Source of the DNA: Umbilicaria muhlenbergii
Taxonomy: Eukaryota; Ascomycota; Lecanoromycetes; Umbilicariales; Umbilicariaceae
Direction: 5' to 3'
Length of the DNA: 64,000 nt
Assembly (NCBI GenBank): GCA_000611775.1
Contig: KK106986.1
Coordinates: 1,054,001-1,118,000 of the forward strand
The notes beneath the pieces were generated by a model that saw nothing but the letters and a program-made list of their open reading frames with translations, was not told the DNA's origin and did no database searches. This document shows, in pieces, positions 32,893 through 43,368 of the stretch (position 1 is its first letter; the number at the start of each line of letters is the position of its first letter). The position numbers and the translations under genes are program-made.

Positions 32893-35622
32893 TCATTCAT
32901 CTGCCACCTTGGAGGATGCTATAGCCGTCAAGGCGTTACCGGCAACCTTACAGCCCCACTTGACCGTTTCCTGGTCCTTCCTGCTACCAGCCACATCTGT
33001 CTTGCTGACAACCTTCTTCAGGAAGTACTGTAGGCCTCTGGCCAGCTGCGGAGCTTGCTCTAACTTCAAGAAAATATTCATCAGTAGCTTCTCATTCCTG
33101 GTGTGTTCTGATCCTTGCTGCGAGTGAACAATGACTGTGATGAGCATGAGCTCCACAAATGTCCGCGTTTTCGATTGCAGATAGGCTAGGTTGAGGGTCT
33201 ACAACACCGCCACCGTCAGTAAGCAGTCACTTGTACGGCAGATCCTTAGTAAGAACTACCTTCAATACGCCGAGATCCAGTCCCCCTTCAGCAACAAGGA
33301 TGCCATACAATTTCGCCAGGTTAACAATACTCCTCATCCCGAGCGCATCATCCTGCTCGTCCTGTTCGTCGAACTCCTCTTCAACACCTTCCTCGCCTTC
33401 GCCCGTGCGTTTGAAAAGACCCCATAACGAGAACTGAAACGCCATTTTGAGCTTGCGATCTGAGCAAAGCCTTCGGGCTATCAGGGTGTAGTAGGGATTG
33501 TATATTTTCTCTGCACCGGCACAGTGGATCAACACCTTTGGGATCTCCAGCTCTTGACTTTTCTTGAGACGGAGCTTTAGCAGGCGCATATGCGCGTCGC
33601 GGTAGTCGGTTGCTGACATGATGGAGACGAAGATGGAGCGTCGGACGTCGGTGTTCATCCTTTGCTCGCGCGCTAGCTGTACCAGATCGGTGGCGCCAAG
33701 ATCCACCATTTCCGCCTCCTCCGTGTTAGGCGAATGTTGGAGTTTGGACTGGAGTGCAGCTACGTCTTGATCGTTCCGCTCCTCATCTTTGTAGCTTGCA
33801 CCTACAAGCCACCACTTGCCTCTCTTGTCGGTGTCCCTGATATCTTTGAGCCCAATCCTGAGGGGTTCGCTGGCGCGGATGGTTCTGGTGTTCAACGAAC
33901 CAAGTGTTCTCTTCATGCGGATCGTATGCTCAGATGTTACATTAGAAGCAGCAACACCCGTCTTCATGCGGTTATTCTTGAGGTTGTTGATCGTCTCGAT
34001 CATGAATTTGGTCCGCACTGATAGATTATCTTCGCCAATCTTGGCAACAGCATTCTGGAGCAATAAAACAACGTCCTTGAGAGTTGTCGGGTCATCTTGT
34101 CGCAATTGGGGCCCAGAGACTAACAACGGTATTAGTGACGCTCGATCTGGACCATCTTTGAAAGACTTACTTCGAATGATCTTGAGAAGAAGCTCAGTGT
34201 TGTTCTCAGAAAGACCTTCTAGGAAGATGCGTATAAAGTCATAGATGAGACTGCTACCAATAACTTGGAAATTATACAATTCAGCAAGTAACGATATAAG
34301 GTTTGTCAATTCCTTTCTGCTGGCTTCTCCGTCCGTCTGTAGACCATAGATTCTGTCGAACTCTTCAATAATCCTCTGCACGACCTGAGCTCCAAAATCG
34401 GTCCCGATAACCTTGTAAAGTGCAGCAATGAAGCCTGCATGTAGAATGATAAATGTGTCTTGCAGGCTGGTGGGATCACTGAGCAAGCTCAACAGTAGAT
34501 CGATCATTGTGGAAGAAAGGTGCTGCCTAGGGTGATCTCGGTACAGCTTTTCGGTGTCGCCGAGTATTGCAATGAGGTTGGCTTCGGACAAGCGGTTCAA
34601 AAGACCTTGCAACTGCCGGCGGAGGCGGAAAAGATCTTGTTTTTCAGATGTATTGGTTTCTCGTAAAGAAGGTGGTATGTATTTTCCAGAGGATGCAGTA
34701 GTTGGCAGTACGCTTGGAGCAACGTAGGGATTCTCCCGAATTTTCTTTCTTGAAGGCTCTGCTGATTGGGTGTCCGAATCTAGGCCATCGAATGAGGAGG
34801 CCATAGAATCAGCGCCATCGTCCGATGAATGATCCTCATCAACTCCATCGGAAAGGCTATCGACATCGCTCTCCGCCAGGAGGTCCTCTCCACCTGACTC
34901 AGAAGCTTCAATATCAAGCCCAGAACTCCCCTCATTTGCATTTGTTCCACGTGCTTTCCTCCGCTTTCTCTCTAACCATTCGTCCTCCTCCGTTTTCCTC
35001 TTCTTGCCACGTCTCTGGTCTCCCTCCTCTTGAGAGTCGTCAAGATCAGCAAGCAATGAGCCCAGGCCATCGTCCTCAAACGACTTCGGCAACTTCTTCT
35101 TTCCCTTTAAACCGAGAGCCTTCTCCAAGGCTGCAATCTCAGCATCGTCCGCAGCTAGTCGGTCCTTCACTCCTCTTGACATTCGAGGCGCTAGTTGCGG
35201 TGACTCGGAATCGCTCTCGCTTTGTAATGGGCTATTCTTAGGCTTTGGAGGTTTCAGAATCGACTTTGGAACCCGTGCTCGTCCTTCGGATCCGTTAGAG
35301 AGGCCTTGCCGCACGCCAGCTGGTGGATTTGGAGGCGCTTCATCTTCGCTGTCGTCAAGACTTGGTGACCGTATCGACCTTCCTGCATTCTGGGATGGCC
35401 TGCCATTCACATGGCTTCCCTTCTTCTCAACTCTTGAGGCCTTCCTCCGCTCTTTTCGGGCGCGGGGCCCGTTGCGCTTACCACGGCCACCACCGAGATT
35501 GTCATCTGCCTCTTTCGTCAACTGATATCATATTGAACGGGGTGTAAGCCTGTACCTTTAACGCCGAGTTCCTCGAGCAACTGTCGAGGGAGCTTTGCAG
35601 TGTTGTGGGTTGGCCGGCGCAT
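32893..35622 (-). CDS. sgd1: SGD1/NOM1 nucleolar MIF4G-MA3 protein
   Basis: Exons 35622-35556, 35505-34171, 34119-33260 and 33198-32893; 855 aa. Exon 1 begins MRRPTHNTAKLPRQLLEEL, the usual start of this family. An acidic/basic disordered region follows to about residue 270. Then comes a MIF4G domain (LRRQLQGLLNRLSEANL onward) and, after SGPQLRQDDPTTLKDVV, the MA3 domain, ending in a C-terminal helical part. NOM1/Sgd1 acts in 18S rRNA maturation in the nucleolus. The intron at 34120-34170 (51 nt, GTAAGT...CTAATA...TTAG) is a multiple of three with no stop and interrupts a conserved join (KIIR to ISGPQL). The exact acceptor of intron 1 could be 35506 or 35512; both keep the frame. Confidence 0.9.
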
Positions 35623-36042
35623 GACAACTCATGCATGCAAAAAGTTCTGTAGGGCGGAATTGGTTATCGAACGTCAGATGCTTGGCGGCGGGAGTGCCCG
35701 CGCGATAACCTTTCGAACAGGACACCGCAAAAGCGGCACTGTAAGGAAACAGATCATAGAACCCCAGATTCAGCATGGTGTCCCTCAAGAAGTAACAACT
35801 TTTTCAACGATAGAATCCTGAACTGGACGTTCCTTTTAGAGTATGGTTGGGTAGATCTGAGATATTTCTCCATCTGCCCAGTTTCATCCATGTAAGGTTC
35901 TGATACATGGTGCCGCTTAGTGCGCGCTCCGGCACTAAAAGCCAAGCTCCTCTGGATTCACTCTCCGCCATGGTCGTCGAATATTGAGGAACTGAAACCA
36001 GAGATTCTACCAAAAGAGCTAACACTTGAGGCAACCCGCAAA
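35623..36042. promoter_or_regulatory. Divergent promoter region of SGD1 and SRP14
   Basis: A 420-bp gap between opposite start codons. The frame upstream of the SRP14 ATG is open for about 40 codons but has no family support. No specific element was recognised. Confidence 0.5.
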
Positions 36043-36571
36043 ATGGCTACAGGCCATCTGAGCATTGAAGAAGTGAGTCGCCCATGGCAGTACTCAAAAC
36101 TCTGAAACAGTACTGATAGCTCAGTTCTTTTCCCGCCTATCAGAGCTTTTCGATTCCCGAAGGAAATCAGAACACGGCTCCATCTTTCTCACCCAAAAGC
36201 GCTGTACGGTCCTCTACCGTTCCCACAGTATTTTGAACTGACCATTCTCCACAGTAAGTCACGGTAGTAGCGGGCTCTCCTCACCCTCGTCCCCCAAGGA
36301 CCTCCCAAGCGACTCATTCGCCGACCTTCACCCTGCCTCCCCGTTGCCAGTCCTCATACGAGCTACAAACGGCAAGTCACAAGAACACAAGAAAGACAAG
36401 ATTAAATTGTCGACGGTGGTGCAGCCAGACGAACTGGAGGGGTTCTTTATAAGGTATGCAGAGGTTTGCAGGGCCGGGATGCAGGCGTTGAAGAAGAGGG
36501 ATCGGAGCGGGAGGAAGAAGGCAAAGGCCAAAAAGAGGAAAGGCGGGGCGGAAGGGGAGAAGAAAGGATGA
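36043..36571 (+). CDS. srp14: Signal recognition particle subunit SRP14
   Basis: Exons 36043-36072, 36125-36203 and 36255-36571; 141 aa. The protein reads MATGHLSIEEFFSRLSELF, then GSIFLTQKRL, a Ser/Pro-rich loop, then PVLIRATNGKSQEHKKDKIKL, the beta-strand core of SRP14, then FFIRYAEVCRAGMQALKKRD and a lysine-rich C-terminus. SRP14 belongs to the Alu domain of the signal recognition particle, which slows translation while the ribosome is delivered to the ER. The first exon is 30 nt; introns are 52 and 51 nt. It diverges from SGD1. Confidence 0.92.
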
Positions 36572-36992
36572 GATCCCGTGTAGAAACTTGCAGCTAAAAT
36601 TGCTTACTGCTGAGATACCCATATTGCGCTCTCAAAATTAAGATGATACTCTTGTCTTCCAATACCAGTACAGGGTTCATGCGTGGAGGTTGCGCAAAAA
36701 CGCTGTTCGATGTTTCCATTACATGAAGGTCTCGTTGTCTTTTAAGGCATTTTCCCAAAAGTTGTAACACTGTCTGATCTTCTCACTACACCGTTTTGAG
36801 AAGTACTTGTGTGGCAAGTGTCGTAGGGCTGAGCAATCGGCTTCCGAGCTTCGTCTAAACTTGAGACGGCGCCACCAAAACCCCGGTACATCATCTCATA
36901 GCTACAGATACCTACCTCCCCTACCAACATTACCGCCATATTTACGACTCCGTCCCCTGCCCCCCTTCCCACTTTCTTAGCGTTCCTACATC
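36572..36992. other. Intergenic region between SRP14 and LPD1
   Basis: Both genes are on the plus strand. No other gene seen; the LPD1 promoter and 5' leader are expected here. Confidence 0.5.
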
Positions 36993-38759
36993 ATGTTCCG
37001 TGCCTTGATTCCCAGAGCGACGTCAAGGTTTGTCGTCAGACCATTGAAGACTAGCTCTTCGAGCGCATTCGCCCCCCCAAGCTTCTATGTCGTCAACAGA
37101 TCGCGGAGGGGATATGCTTCAGAAGCCCGTGAGCAGAAGATCTGTCTCGGAACACCGCAGTAAACCGTGCTGACATGGAGCAGAGGAACATGATTTGGTC
37201 ATCATCGGTGGAGGCGTTGGGGGTTACGTCTCAGCAATAAAAGCAGGGCAAGAAGGCTTGAAGGTATGGCGTGTGTCTGCAGCATTGCTACATGACTATC
37301 AGCTAAGCATATCCTGCGTCTCTAGGTCGCCTGCATAGAAAAGCGTGGTGTTCTGGGCGGGACCTGTCTCAACGTTGGCTGCATACCCTCAAAATCTCTC
37401 CTGAACAATTCGGAACTCTATCATCGGATTCTGCACGATACTAAAAAGCGGGGCATAGAGGTTGGCGAAGTCAAGCTCAACTTGGATCAGATGATGGCGG
37501 CAAAGAACACATCAGTAGACGGTTTGACCAAAGGTGTGGAGTTTCTGTTCAAGAAAAACAACGTGGAATACGTAAAAGGCACTGCTGCATTCTCGGGCGA
37601 GCACGAAGTCAAGGTCAATCTAGTCGATGGCGGGGAGCAAACGTTGAGAGCGAAGAATTTCATTATTGCTACAGGAAGTGAGGCGACGCCATTCCCAGGG
37701 CTGAAGATAGATGAGAAGAGGGTTGTTACCAGTACAGGGGCCATAGCACTGGACAAGGTACCAAAAAAGATGGTGGTGATTGGAGGTGGCATTATCGGAC
37801 TGGAGATGGTGCGCCACTTTTCCAGGAATCAGTACTAGAATACCATCACTGACGAAATCTATTACAGGGTTCCGTCTGGACGCGATTAGGCGCTGATGTC
37901 ACAGTCGTTGAGTTCTTAGGGCAGATTGGGGGGCCAGGAATGGATGCTGAAATATCCAAAATGACCCAGAAGATTCTCACGAAACAAGGCATGAAATTCA
38001 AGCTTAACACCAAAGTACTAAGCGGAGATGACAGCGGAGAGACACTTAAGCTCAAGACGGAAGCTGCTAAAGGCGGAAAGGAGGAGACGGTAAGCATCAG
38101 CTACTCTGCGATTCTGGGTCCAACCTAATAAACGCACCTAGCTCGAAGCGGACGTCATCTTGGTAGCTATCGGTCGTCGCCCATACACCGCTGGTCTTGG
38201 ACTTGAGAACATTGGTCTCGAAGTCGATGAGAAAGGGCGTCTGGTAATCGACCAAGAGTACCGGACCAAGCTTCCCCACATCCGCGTCGTCGGCGACTGC
38301 ACTTTTGGGCCCATGCTCGCGCATAAGGCCGAAGAAGAAGCCGTCGCGGCTGTTGAATATATCACAAAGGGCTACGGCCATGTCAACTACAACGCCATCC
38401 CCTCAGTCATGTACACACACCCTGAAGTCGCATGGGTAGGCCAAAACGAGGCAGAACTTAAATCCCAAGGAGTCAAGTACAAAACCGGCAGCTTCCCCTT
38501 CAGCGCGAACTCAAGGGCCAAGACGAACTTGGAGACGGAAGGTATGGTGAAGTTCTTTGCGGACGCGGAGACGGATCGAATATTAGGCATCCATATCGTT
38601 GGACCGAATGCGGGAGAGATGATTGCGGAGGGAGTGTTGGCGATCGAATATGGAGCAAGTTCGGAGGATGTGGGTAGGACGAGTCACGCGCATCCAACGT
38701 TAGCGGAGGCGTTCAAAGAGGCTGCAATGGCGACGTATTCGAAGGCTATTCACTATTAA
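36993..38759 (+). CDS. lpd1: Dihydrolipoamide dehydrogenase, mitochondrial (E3)
   Basis: Exons 36993-37128, 37184-37263, 37326-37808, 37868-38089 and 38142-38759; 512 aa. The first 40 or so residues ([20 protein letters not shown]) are an Arg-rich mitochondrial presequence. The FAD-binding site is [18 protein letters not shown]. The redox-active disulfide lies in GGTCLNVGC (C86 and C91). The NAD-binding site is [14 protein letters not shown]. The catalytic His-Glu pair is H491 and E496 in [11 protein letters not shown]3 reoxidises the lipoyl groups of the pyruvate, 2-oxoglutarate and branched-chain dehydrogenases and the glycine cleavage system. Length and motif order are exactly as expected. 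Confidence 0.97.
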
Positions 38760-39050
38760 GCGCGGGGATGACGGCAGGTTGAAGAAAGGGATTGTGAATA
38801 AACACCTGTAAAGTATTCCCGCTTTTAAAAATATGTCAGCCTGGTTGGGGCAATGGATGCAATTATGGCAATTCACTGGCCCTGGTAAGAGTCATCGCTC
38901 GTCGATCCAACCACACTAAAACTATTGATAATGTGGCTACCCGCATCTCAGGTACATCTCGATTCCATCACAGATCTAGTTTCAGATTACACAACTCTTC
39001 TCAGGTCGCATCAGTCCTCGGCTTGCTTATTACGTTCAGATCTCTCCAAT

Positions 39051-39479
39051 ATGTGCGACGTCGACCACGGCTTTTGCAGCACATGCTGCAAGAGCGGCTA
39101 CACACTCCGCAAAATGTGCAGGGCCGGCAAAAAATCCAAGAAGACCTGTAACCCTTCTTTTTGTGTGGCTCATAAAGTGACCGAGAAGAACTGGCTTTGT
39201 GCGCGATGCGTGCATACAAAACAGAGGAGAGAGGCAAAGGAGATACTCGAGAAGAAATTGCGGATGGAGAGGATGGAAAAGATGGAGAAGGTCAGAAAGG
39301 CTATGGAAACCAGAAAGGCCGTGGAAAATAGGACGCAGAAGATGGAGAAGGTCGAAAAGGTTACAGAGACCGGAAAGGGCGTGGATGAGGTCGCTGCAGA
39401 GACCAGGAAGGGCATGGGGGGTATCAGAAATGGCATAGCAATCAGAAAGGCCATGGAGATTAAGAGATTGGTCAATTAA
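39051..39479 (+). CDS. Seven-cysteine-pattern protein, copy A (unknown function)
   Basis: Intronless, 142 aa. I do not recognise a named family. The N-terminus has MC (C2), CSTC (C9-C12), single Cys at 23 and 33, and CARC (C50-C53), plus extra C13 and C38. Copies B and C downstream have the same pattern at nearly the same spacing, which suggests a small zinc-binding fold. After the second CxxC the protein is a charged helix with repeated short Lys/Glu/Arg/Met units (KMEKV-type), perhaps a coiled coil. No signal peptide starts at this ATG. An in-frame ATG at 38931 would give a longer form, but the shared MC start favours 39051. Confidence 0.6.
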   Translation: MCDVDHGFCSTCCKSGYTLRKMCRAGKKSKKTCNPSFCVAHKVTEKNWLCARCVHTKQRREAKEILEKKLRMERMEKMEKVRKAMETRKAVENRTQKMEKVEKVTETGKGVDEVAAETRKGMGGIRNGIAIRKAMEIKRLVN

Positions 39480-39970
39480 GAGGACCGGAAAAGTCGTGGA
39501 GACTCGGGATGTCTCCGAGGTGGGGAGGCATTGGTGAATGATTGAATCACGCTGGTATCCGGTGTGGGTGGGAGGTCGGTCGAGTGCGGAAACGATGGGA
39601 GCCGGGGCAAGAATGTTTGTTGTTCGGTGACGGGGGTCTCTGCATGGACTCCATGAAGGGCGCGGCAAGAGGGTGCAGATTTAAGAGCAGGCAAGTATGT
39701 CAGGAGGGAGCGAGTCTTGTGAGCAGTCGAGTGAAGGCATAGGGAAGGAGCGACTTTGTTTAAAGAATCGTGTGAATTTGGGCAGGAAAGGACCATCGGG
39801 TGCTCTCCAGCCTCTTTACTAAGGATGGGCGGCTCTATCTCTTGTTTGATTCCATTCTTACAGTTACACCATTCTTATCTTTTTGTATGCGCCGGTTGTC
39901 CTTGTATCAACTACGCAGCCGTGCACATTCGCATGTTTATCTTGCTCCTTTAGCCCTTCGCTGCACCGAT
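39480..39970. other. Intergenic region between copies A and B
   Basis: A 491-bp gap between two members of the cysteine-pattern cluster. No gene or clear repeat was seen. Confidence 0.45.
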
Positions 39971-40807
39971 ATGTGCATCTCCACATCCACCAATTTATCC
40001 TGCTTCCGCTGCCACAACCCCATCCGCCTGGTCATCGAGCGGTGCCACCGCTCCCGCACCGGCTCTTGCACCACCCCTCAAAGCATAGGACTATCTTTCG
40101 GCCCAGACTGGGTCTGCAGTCAATGCCACAAGCAGGCCATGGAATGGCTAGGCCCGGAACTAGAGAGAATGGAAATCACACTGAAGCAGGAACAAGACTC
40201 ATTCGACGCCAACGCTCTGCGAATCCCCCCACAAGAGCGCTACCACATCGCCGCGACGTTGACCACGAGGAGGAACGCTTGTCGAAAGTACCGCGCGACA
40301 CTAGACCAAGTCAACGCTATTGCAGCATGGCAACGAAAGGCTGATGAGGCAGACGAACCCCTCTACGAGGAAAACCGCATCATTACCGCCGAGGAAGAAG
40401 CGTTTCTAGTACACATATTCGGTGCCGAAGTCCTCCGCTCGTCAATCGCACTCGAGACAGCTCTGAGGGGCTTCGAAGCTCTACGCTTGATGCGAGATAT
40501 CCTGGACCCTGGATGGCGAACCCAGTACTCCAAATTGGGAACTCTGGGCACGCCGGCCGAGCTGGAGTACTGGGAGGCCCGGAATGATATCTGGCGTGAG
40601 CAGCGCATTCAGGAGATTCTTGAGACAGGAGTCACGGATGAGATTCATCTTGCGGAAGATCTTGAGGATGCATTGGCGAGGGTGATCGATGAGGCGATGC
40701 GGGATGTGGCGAGGAGGGCGCGGGATATGTTGCGGATGAGGAGGTGTGCGAGGCGGTTTGAGGGGAGGCGGGAGCGTAAGTTGATGGCTAGAAATATGGG
40801 GCTCTGA
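39971..40807 (+). CDS. Seven-cysteine-pattern protein, copy B (unknown function)
   Basis: Intronless, 278 aa. N-terminal pattern: MC (C2), CFRC (C11-C14), C25, C33, CSQC (C49-C52) preceded by a Trp-Val pair. The rest is an all-helical, charged domain of over 200 residues (for example PELERMEITLKQEQDSF, RNACRKYRATLDQV, RIQEILETGVTDEIHLAEDL, ending in Arg-rich sequence). I know no named domain for it. The first part aligns with copies A and C in cysteine spacing, the long helical part does not. The ATG at 39971 is chosen because it gives the shared MC start; the frame is open further upstream. Confidence 0.65.
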   Translation: MCISTSTNLSCFRCHNPIRLVIERCHRSRTGSCTTPQSIGLSFGPDWVCSQCHKQAMEWLGPELERMEITLKQEQDSFDANALRIPPQERYHIAATLTTRRNACRKYRATLDQVNAIAAWQRKADEADEPLYEENRIITAEEEAFLVHIFGAEVLRSSIALETALRGFEALRLMRDILDPGWRTQYSKLGTLGTPAELEYWEARNDIWREQRIQEILETGVTDEIHLAEDLEDALARVIDEAMRDVARRARDMLRMRRCARRFEGRRERKLMARNMGL

Positions 40808-41453
40808 TTTGAAGGTGGTGAAGTTGGTCTTGGGTCACACAGCACGTGTTGTTCGAGTTCCAGGCACCTATTTCAGGGTCTGTTTGGGTAGTGAATGCTG
40901 TTTGGATGCGTCATATTTAGAATGACCAAGCACACTAGGTTATGTTGGGGCACTGGGAAAGGTTTCGAGCTTTTGCTACTCGATTACGTTGTCTTGCGAA
41001 GGACTGCTGGACAGACTATGTTAGATTACATCAATATTTCTTGAATAAGAATCCTTTCCTTCCCATGTTCCTCTTGCTTGGGCTCTCCCAAGCCTTAGTG
41101 TTCTTTTGACTGTTGAGTCTGCTGTTCCCTAACAAAGGCTGTCGAGGGTGATGTGGTCTCGACGTGTCGTAATCATATGAGGTACAATTCAAAGACACTG
41201 ACTCCCAACCAGCGCATGAGTCAACGGTTCACTGGAATGTTCAACATGACTACATGAGAACATGGACGCTTATAAAATTGGACCGCGCTCTTCTCCGCCC
41301 ACCATCACTACCTCCAGTCCACAAACCGGCAAGGACCTCTACTATACTCCCACTCCCCAGAAGCCCCTACACTAACTCTAAAATAACCACGTCAACAACA
41401 CCATCCTCTCCACCAGGCCATCTTCAACGCATCTCCTCCCGGAGACCCCCAAC
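40808..41453. other. Intergenic region between copies B and C
   Basis: A 646-bp gap. A TATAAAA sequence lies at 41271-41277, about 180 bp upstream of the start of copy C. No gene seen. Confidence 0.45.
41271..41277 (+). promoter_or_regulatory. TATA-box-like sequence upstream of copy C
   Basis: TATAAAA, 177 bp before the ATG at 41454. This is a plausible core promoter element; it could also be chance. Confidence 0.35.
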
Positions 41454-41912
41454 ATGTGCGAGCTGAGCGGCAGAAGATGCCAAACCTGCAACAGGGTATG
41501 GGTCATAAACGAGCCCGAGATCATCTGCAATGACGCCCGCAAGAACGGAGCCTTATGCAACCCATCGCTTACACTCGTCATGCAAAGGGAAAACGAGCCT
41601 CTCTGCTTCGATTGCGCGGTCAAAAGGGCAGAGGCTCGTGAGAGACAGGTGAGTAGAACAGCAGGCGCTCACGCTAAAGTCGCAAAGCAACATATTGAGA
41701 AGTGGCTGCAAACTTGCCCACCCAAAGCGGAAGCAGGACTAGGGCTAGGGCTAGGATCGGGATCGGAAGTGAAAAAGAAAGCAGACAGTGCCAGACCTAG
41801 GGTAGGAGTCCTCCAGAGTCTGGGAACCAGGGTGGAGTCTCCAAAGAAAGCGGAAAGGGAAGAAGACAGCAAGAAACTCAAGACAGAAGTGGAGCATCAA
41901 GCGGCAAACTAG
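41454..41912 (+). CDS. Seven-cysteine-pattern protein, copy C (unknown function)
   Basis: Intronless, 152 aa. N-terminal pattern: MC (C2), CQTC (C9-C12), C25, C35, CFDC (C51-C54), with spacings close to copies A and B. The region after the second CxxC is basic and helical (AVKRAEARERQV), as in copy A, and the C-terminal half is a low-complexity Lys/Glu/Gly tail that includes LGLGLGSGSE. No signal peptide or membrane segment. Function unknown; a zinc-binding head with a variable charged tail is the best description. Confidence 0.65.
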   Translation: MCELSGRRCQTCNRVWVINEPEIICNDARKNGALCNPSLTLVMQRENEPLCFDCAVKRAEARERQVSRTAGAHAKVAKQHIEKWLQTCPPKAEAGLGLGLGSGSEVKKKADSARPRVGVLQSLGTRVESPKKAEREEDSKKLKTEVEHQAAN

Positions 41913-42093
41913 GGACAACAAAGCACGTTCACCAAAAACAAGGACATGCCACAGCGATACAAATACTCTAAAGAACAACACCATTCATTCGAAAAGAGCG
42001 AAGAGCAACCCATAAACTCCGCCTGTAGCACCCTATCCTAACGCCCCATCAAAAACTCAAACCACAACTGCCCTCCCCGTCCCCACTGCCATC

Positions 42094-42555
42094 TCAATAT
42101 CCATGTCCGTACGCGGCATAGTGCGGATCAATCATACGCCTCCCACTCGCCCCCGGATAATGCATCCCATGCCCCCCAATCCCATACCCATGCCCATGCC
42201 CAAGCCCCCTCGACCTCGACCCATGCCTACTCGACCGATGATGTTCCGGCACGGGATGGTAGCCGCCGCCACTAACTCATCAGCTCCGTTCATCCACATC
42301 TCACATCTCCATAATTCAAACAACTTACTATCCGCCACTGCGCCCACCGACATACCCATCATACCCCCGATAGCCGGATTCGTAGCTGTTATGGTGCACA
42401 GGCATTGGACGAGTCCCGCAGTACGGTGCTCGCAAGCTTTGCCGGTAGGAGCTGCGGTCGTAGGCTGGTGCGTAGCCGCCGCCGCCGACATAGTCGACGT
42501 CTTCGGCGTAGCCGATGGGGAGGCGGGGTTCGTATGGGTAGCCTTCGAAGGCCAT
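42094..42555 (-). CDS. Small Gly/Tyr/His-rich protein
   Basis: Exons 42555-42329 and 42271-42094; 134 aa. The first exon reads MAFEGYPYEPRLPIGYAEDVDYVGGGG in short pieces rich in Tyr and Gly. The intron (42272-42328, 57 nt) has GTAAGT and GTTAG ends. Splicing brings in a second exon that continues the same composition (GGGYHPVPEHHRSSRHGSRS, GHGHGYGIGGHGMHYPG, ending YAAYGHGY). The continuity of composition across the join is the main support. No family is recognised; the protein is likely disordered. Opposite-strand open frames overlap but lack support. It is convergent with copy C, 181 bp away. Confidence 0.6.
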
Positions 42556-43368
42556 CGTGCCAGGTAGTGGCTGCTGGATATGGTTGGTTAAACGAGGTCA
42601 GGTGTAGTGGATCTAAAACGGATGCAGCTCTAATAGCGAGTGTGAGCGTAAGAAGGTGGGGCGATGCGGAGCGAATGTTCGATCCTTCCCGTGGAGGAGG
42701 AGATGTCTTTTTATAACCCGCTGGCGCAGCAGTTCGTGACCCAGCAGGCTGGTGACGGTCTGTGTTTGCTGGCATGCATCGTACATGGACGAACAAACTA
42801 AAACTGAACCTAAGTCAAGCGTTCTGGAAGCAGAAAACGGGCCAATGTAAGCAGAGCGAGAAAACAGCATATTGGGGATGGAATTGTCAGTTGAATTGGT
42901 CATCCTGACTGATCGAGTTTGCGGGCGGGCAATCTTTGTATCACGACAAGCGATGATCGAGTTTGCTTCTATGCACCATTCCGTGGCGACCATCTGCTCC
43001 GATTGCGAGTCTGGAAAGGCTCTTATCGCTTGGGAGTCGGGAAACGGTAAGGCTTTTGTAACTGTTAGGGTTGAGTCTTCATTGGATTCGACGGACTGCT
43101 GCATTATTACATGTTTAGTTGACAGCTAAGGAGATCTCCTCGAGAATGAGACCGGCTCAAACAACAACGATAAAATAGTCCGAACTATGCTTGTAAAGCG
43201 ACCGCCCAATAATGCAAACTCCCCCGTAGCGCGTTAAACTTTCAACCCCTTCATGTACAAATTGTGATAGTCCTCTAAAAACGCTGTTAGCTCGTTGCAG
43301 GCGTGGAATTGTATGGTTCATCACCTTACAACCCGCAGCATCCAGTCGGTGGCGACCAATTACATGAA
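42556..43368. other. Intergenic region between the GYH-rich gene and the RTA1-like gene
   Basis: Promoter side of the Gly/Tyr/His-rich gene and 3' side of the RTA1-like gene. Open frames here show no similarity; no gene called. Confidence 0.4.

Noticed and set aside
41720-41760. CTAGGG repeats resembling telomere repeats
   Set aside because: They encode the LGLGLGSGSE stretch of copy C, are only two or three units, and differ from TTAGGG.
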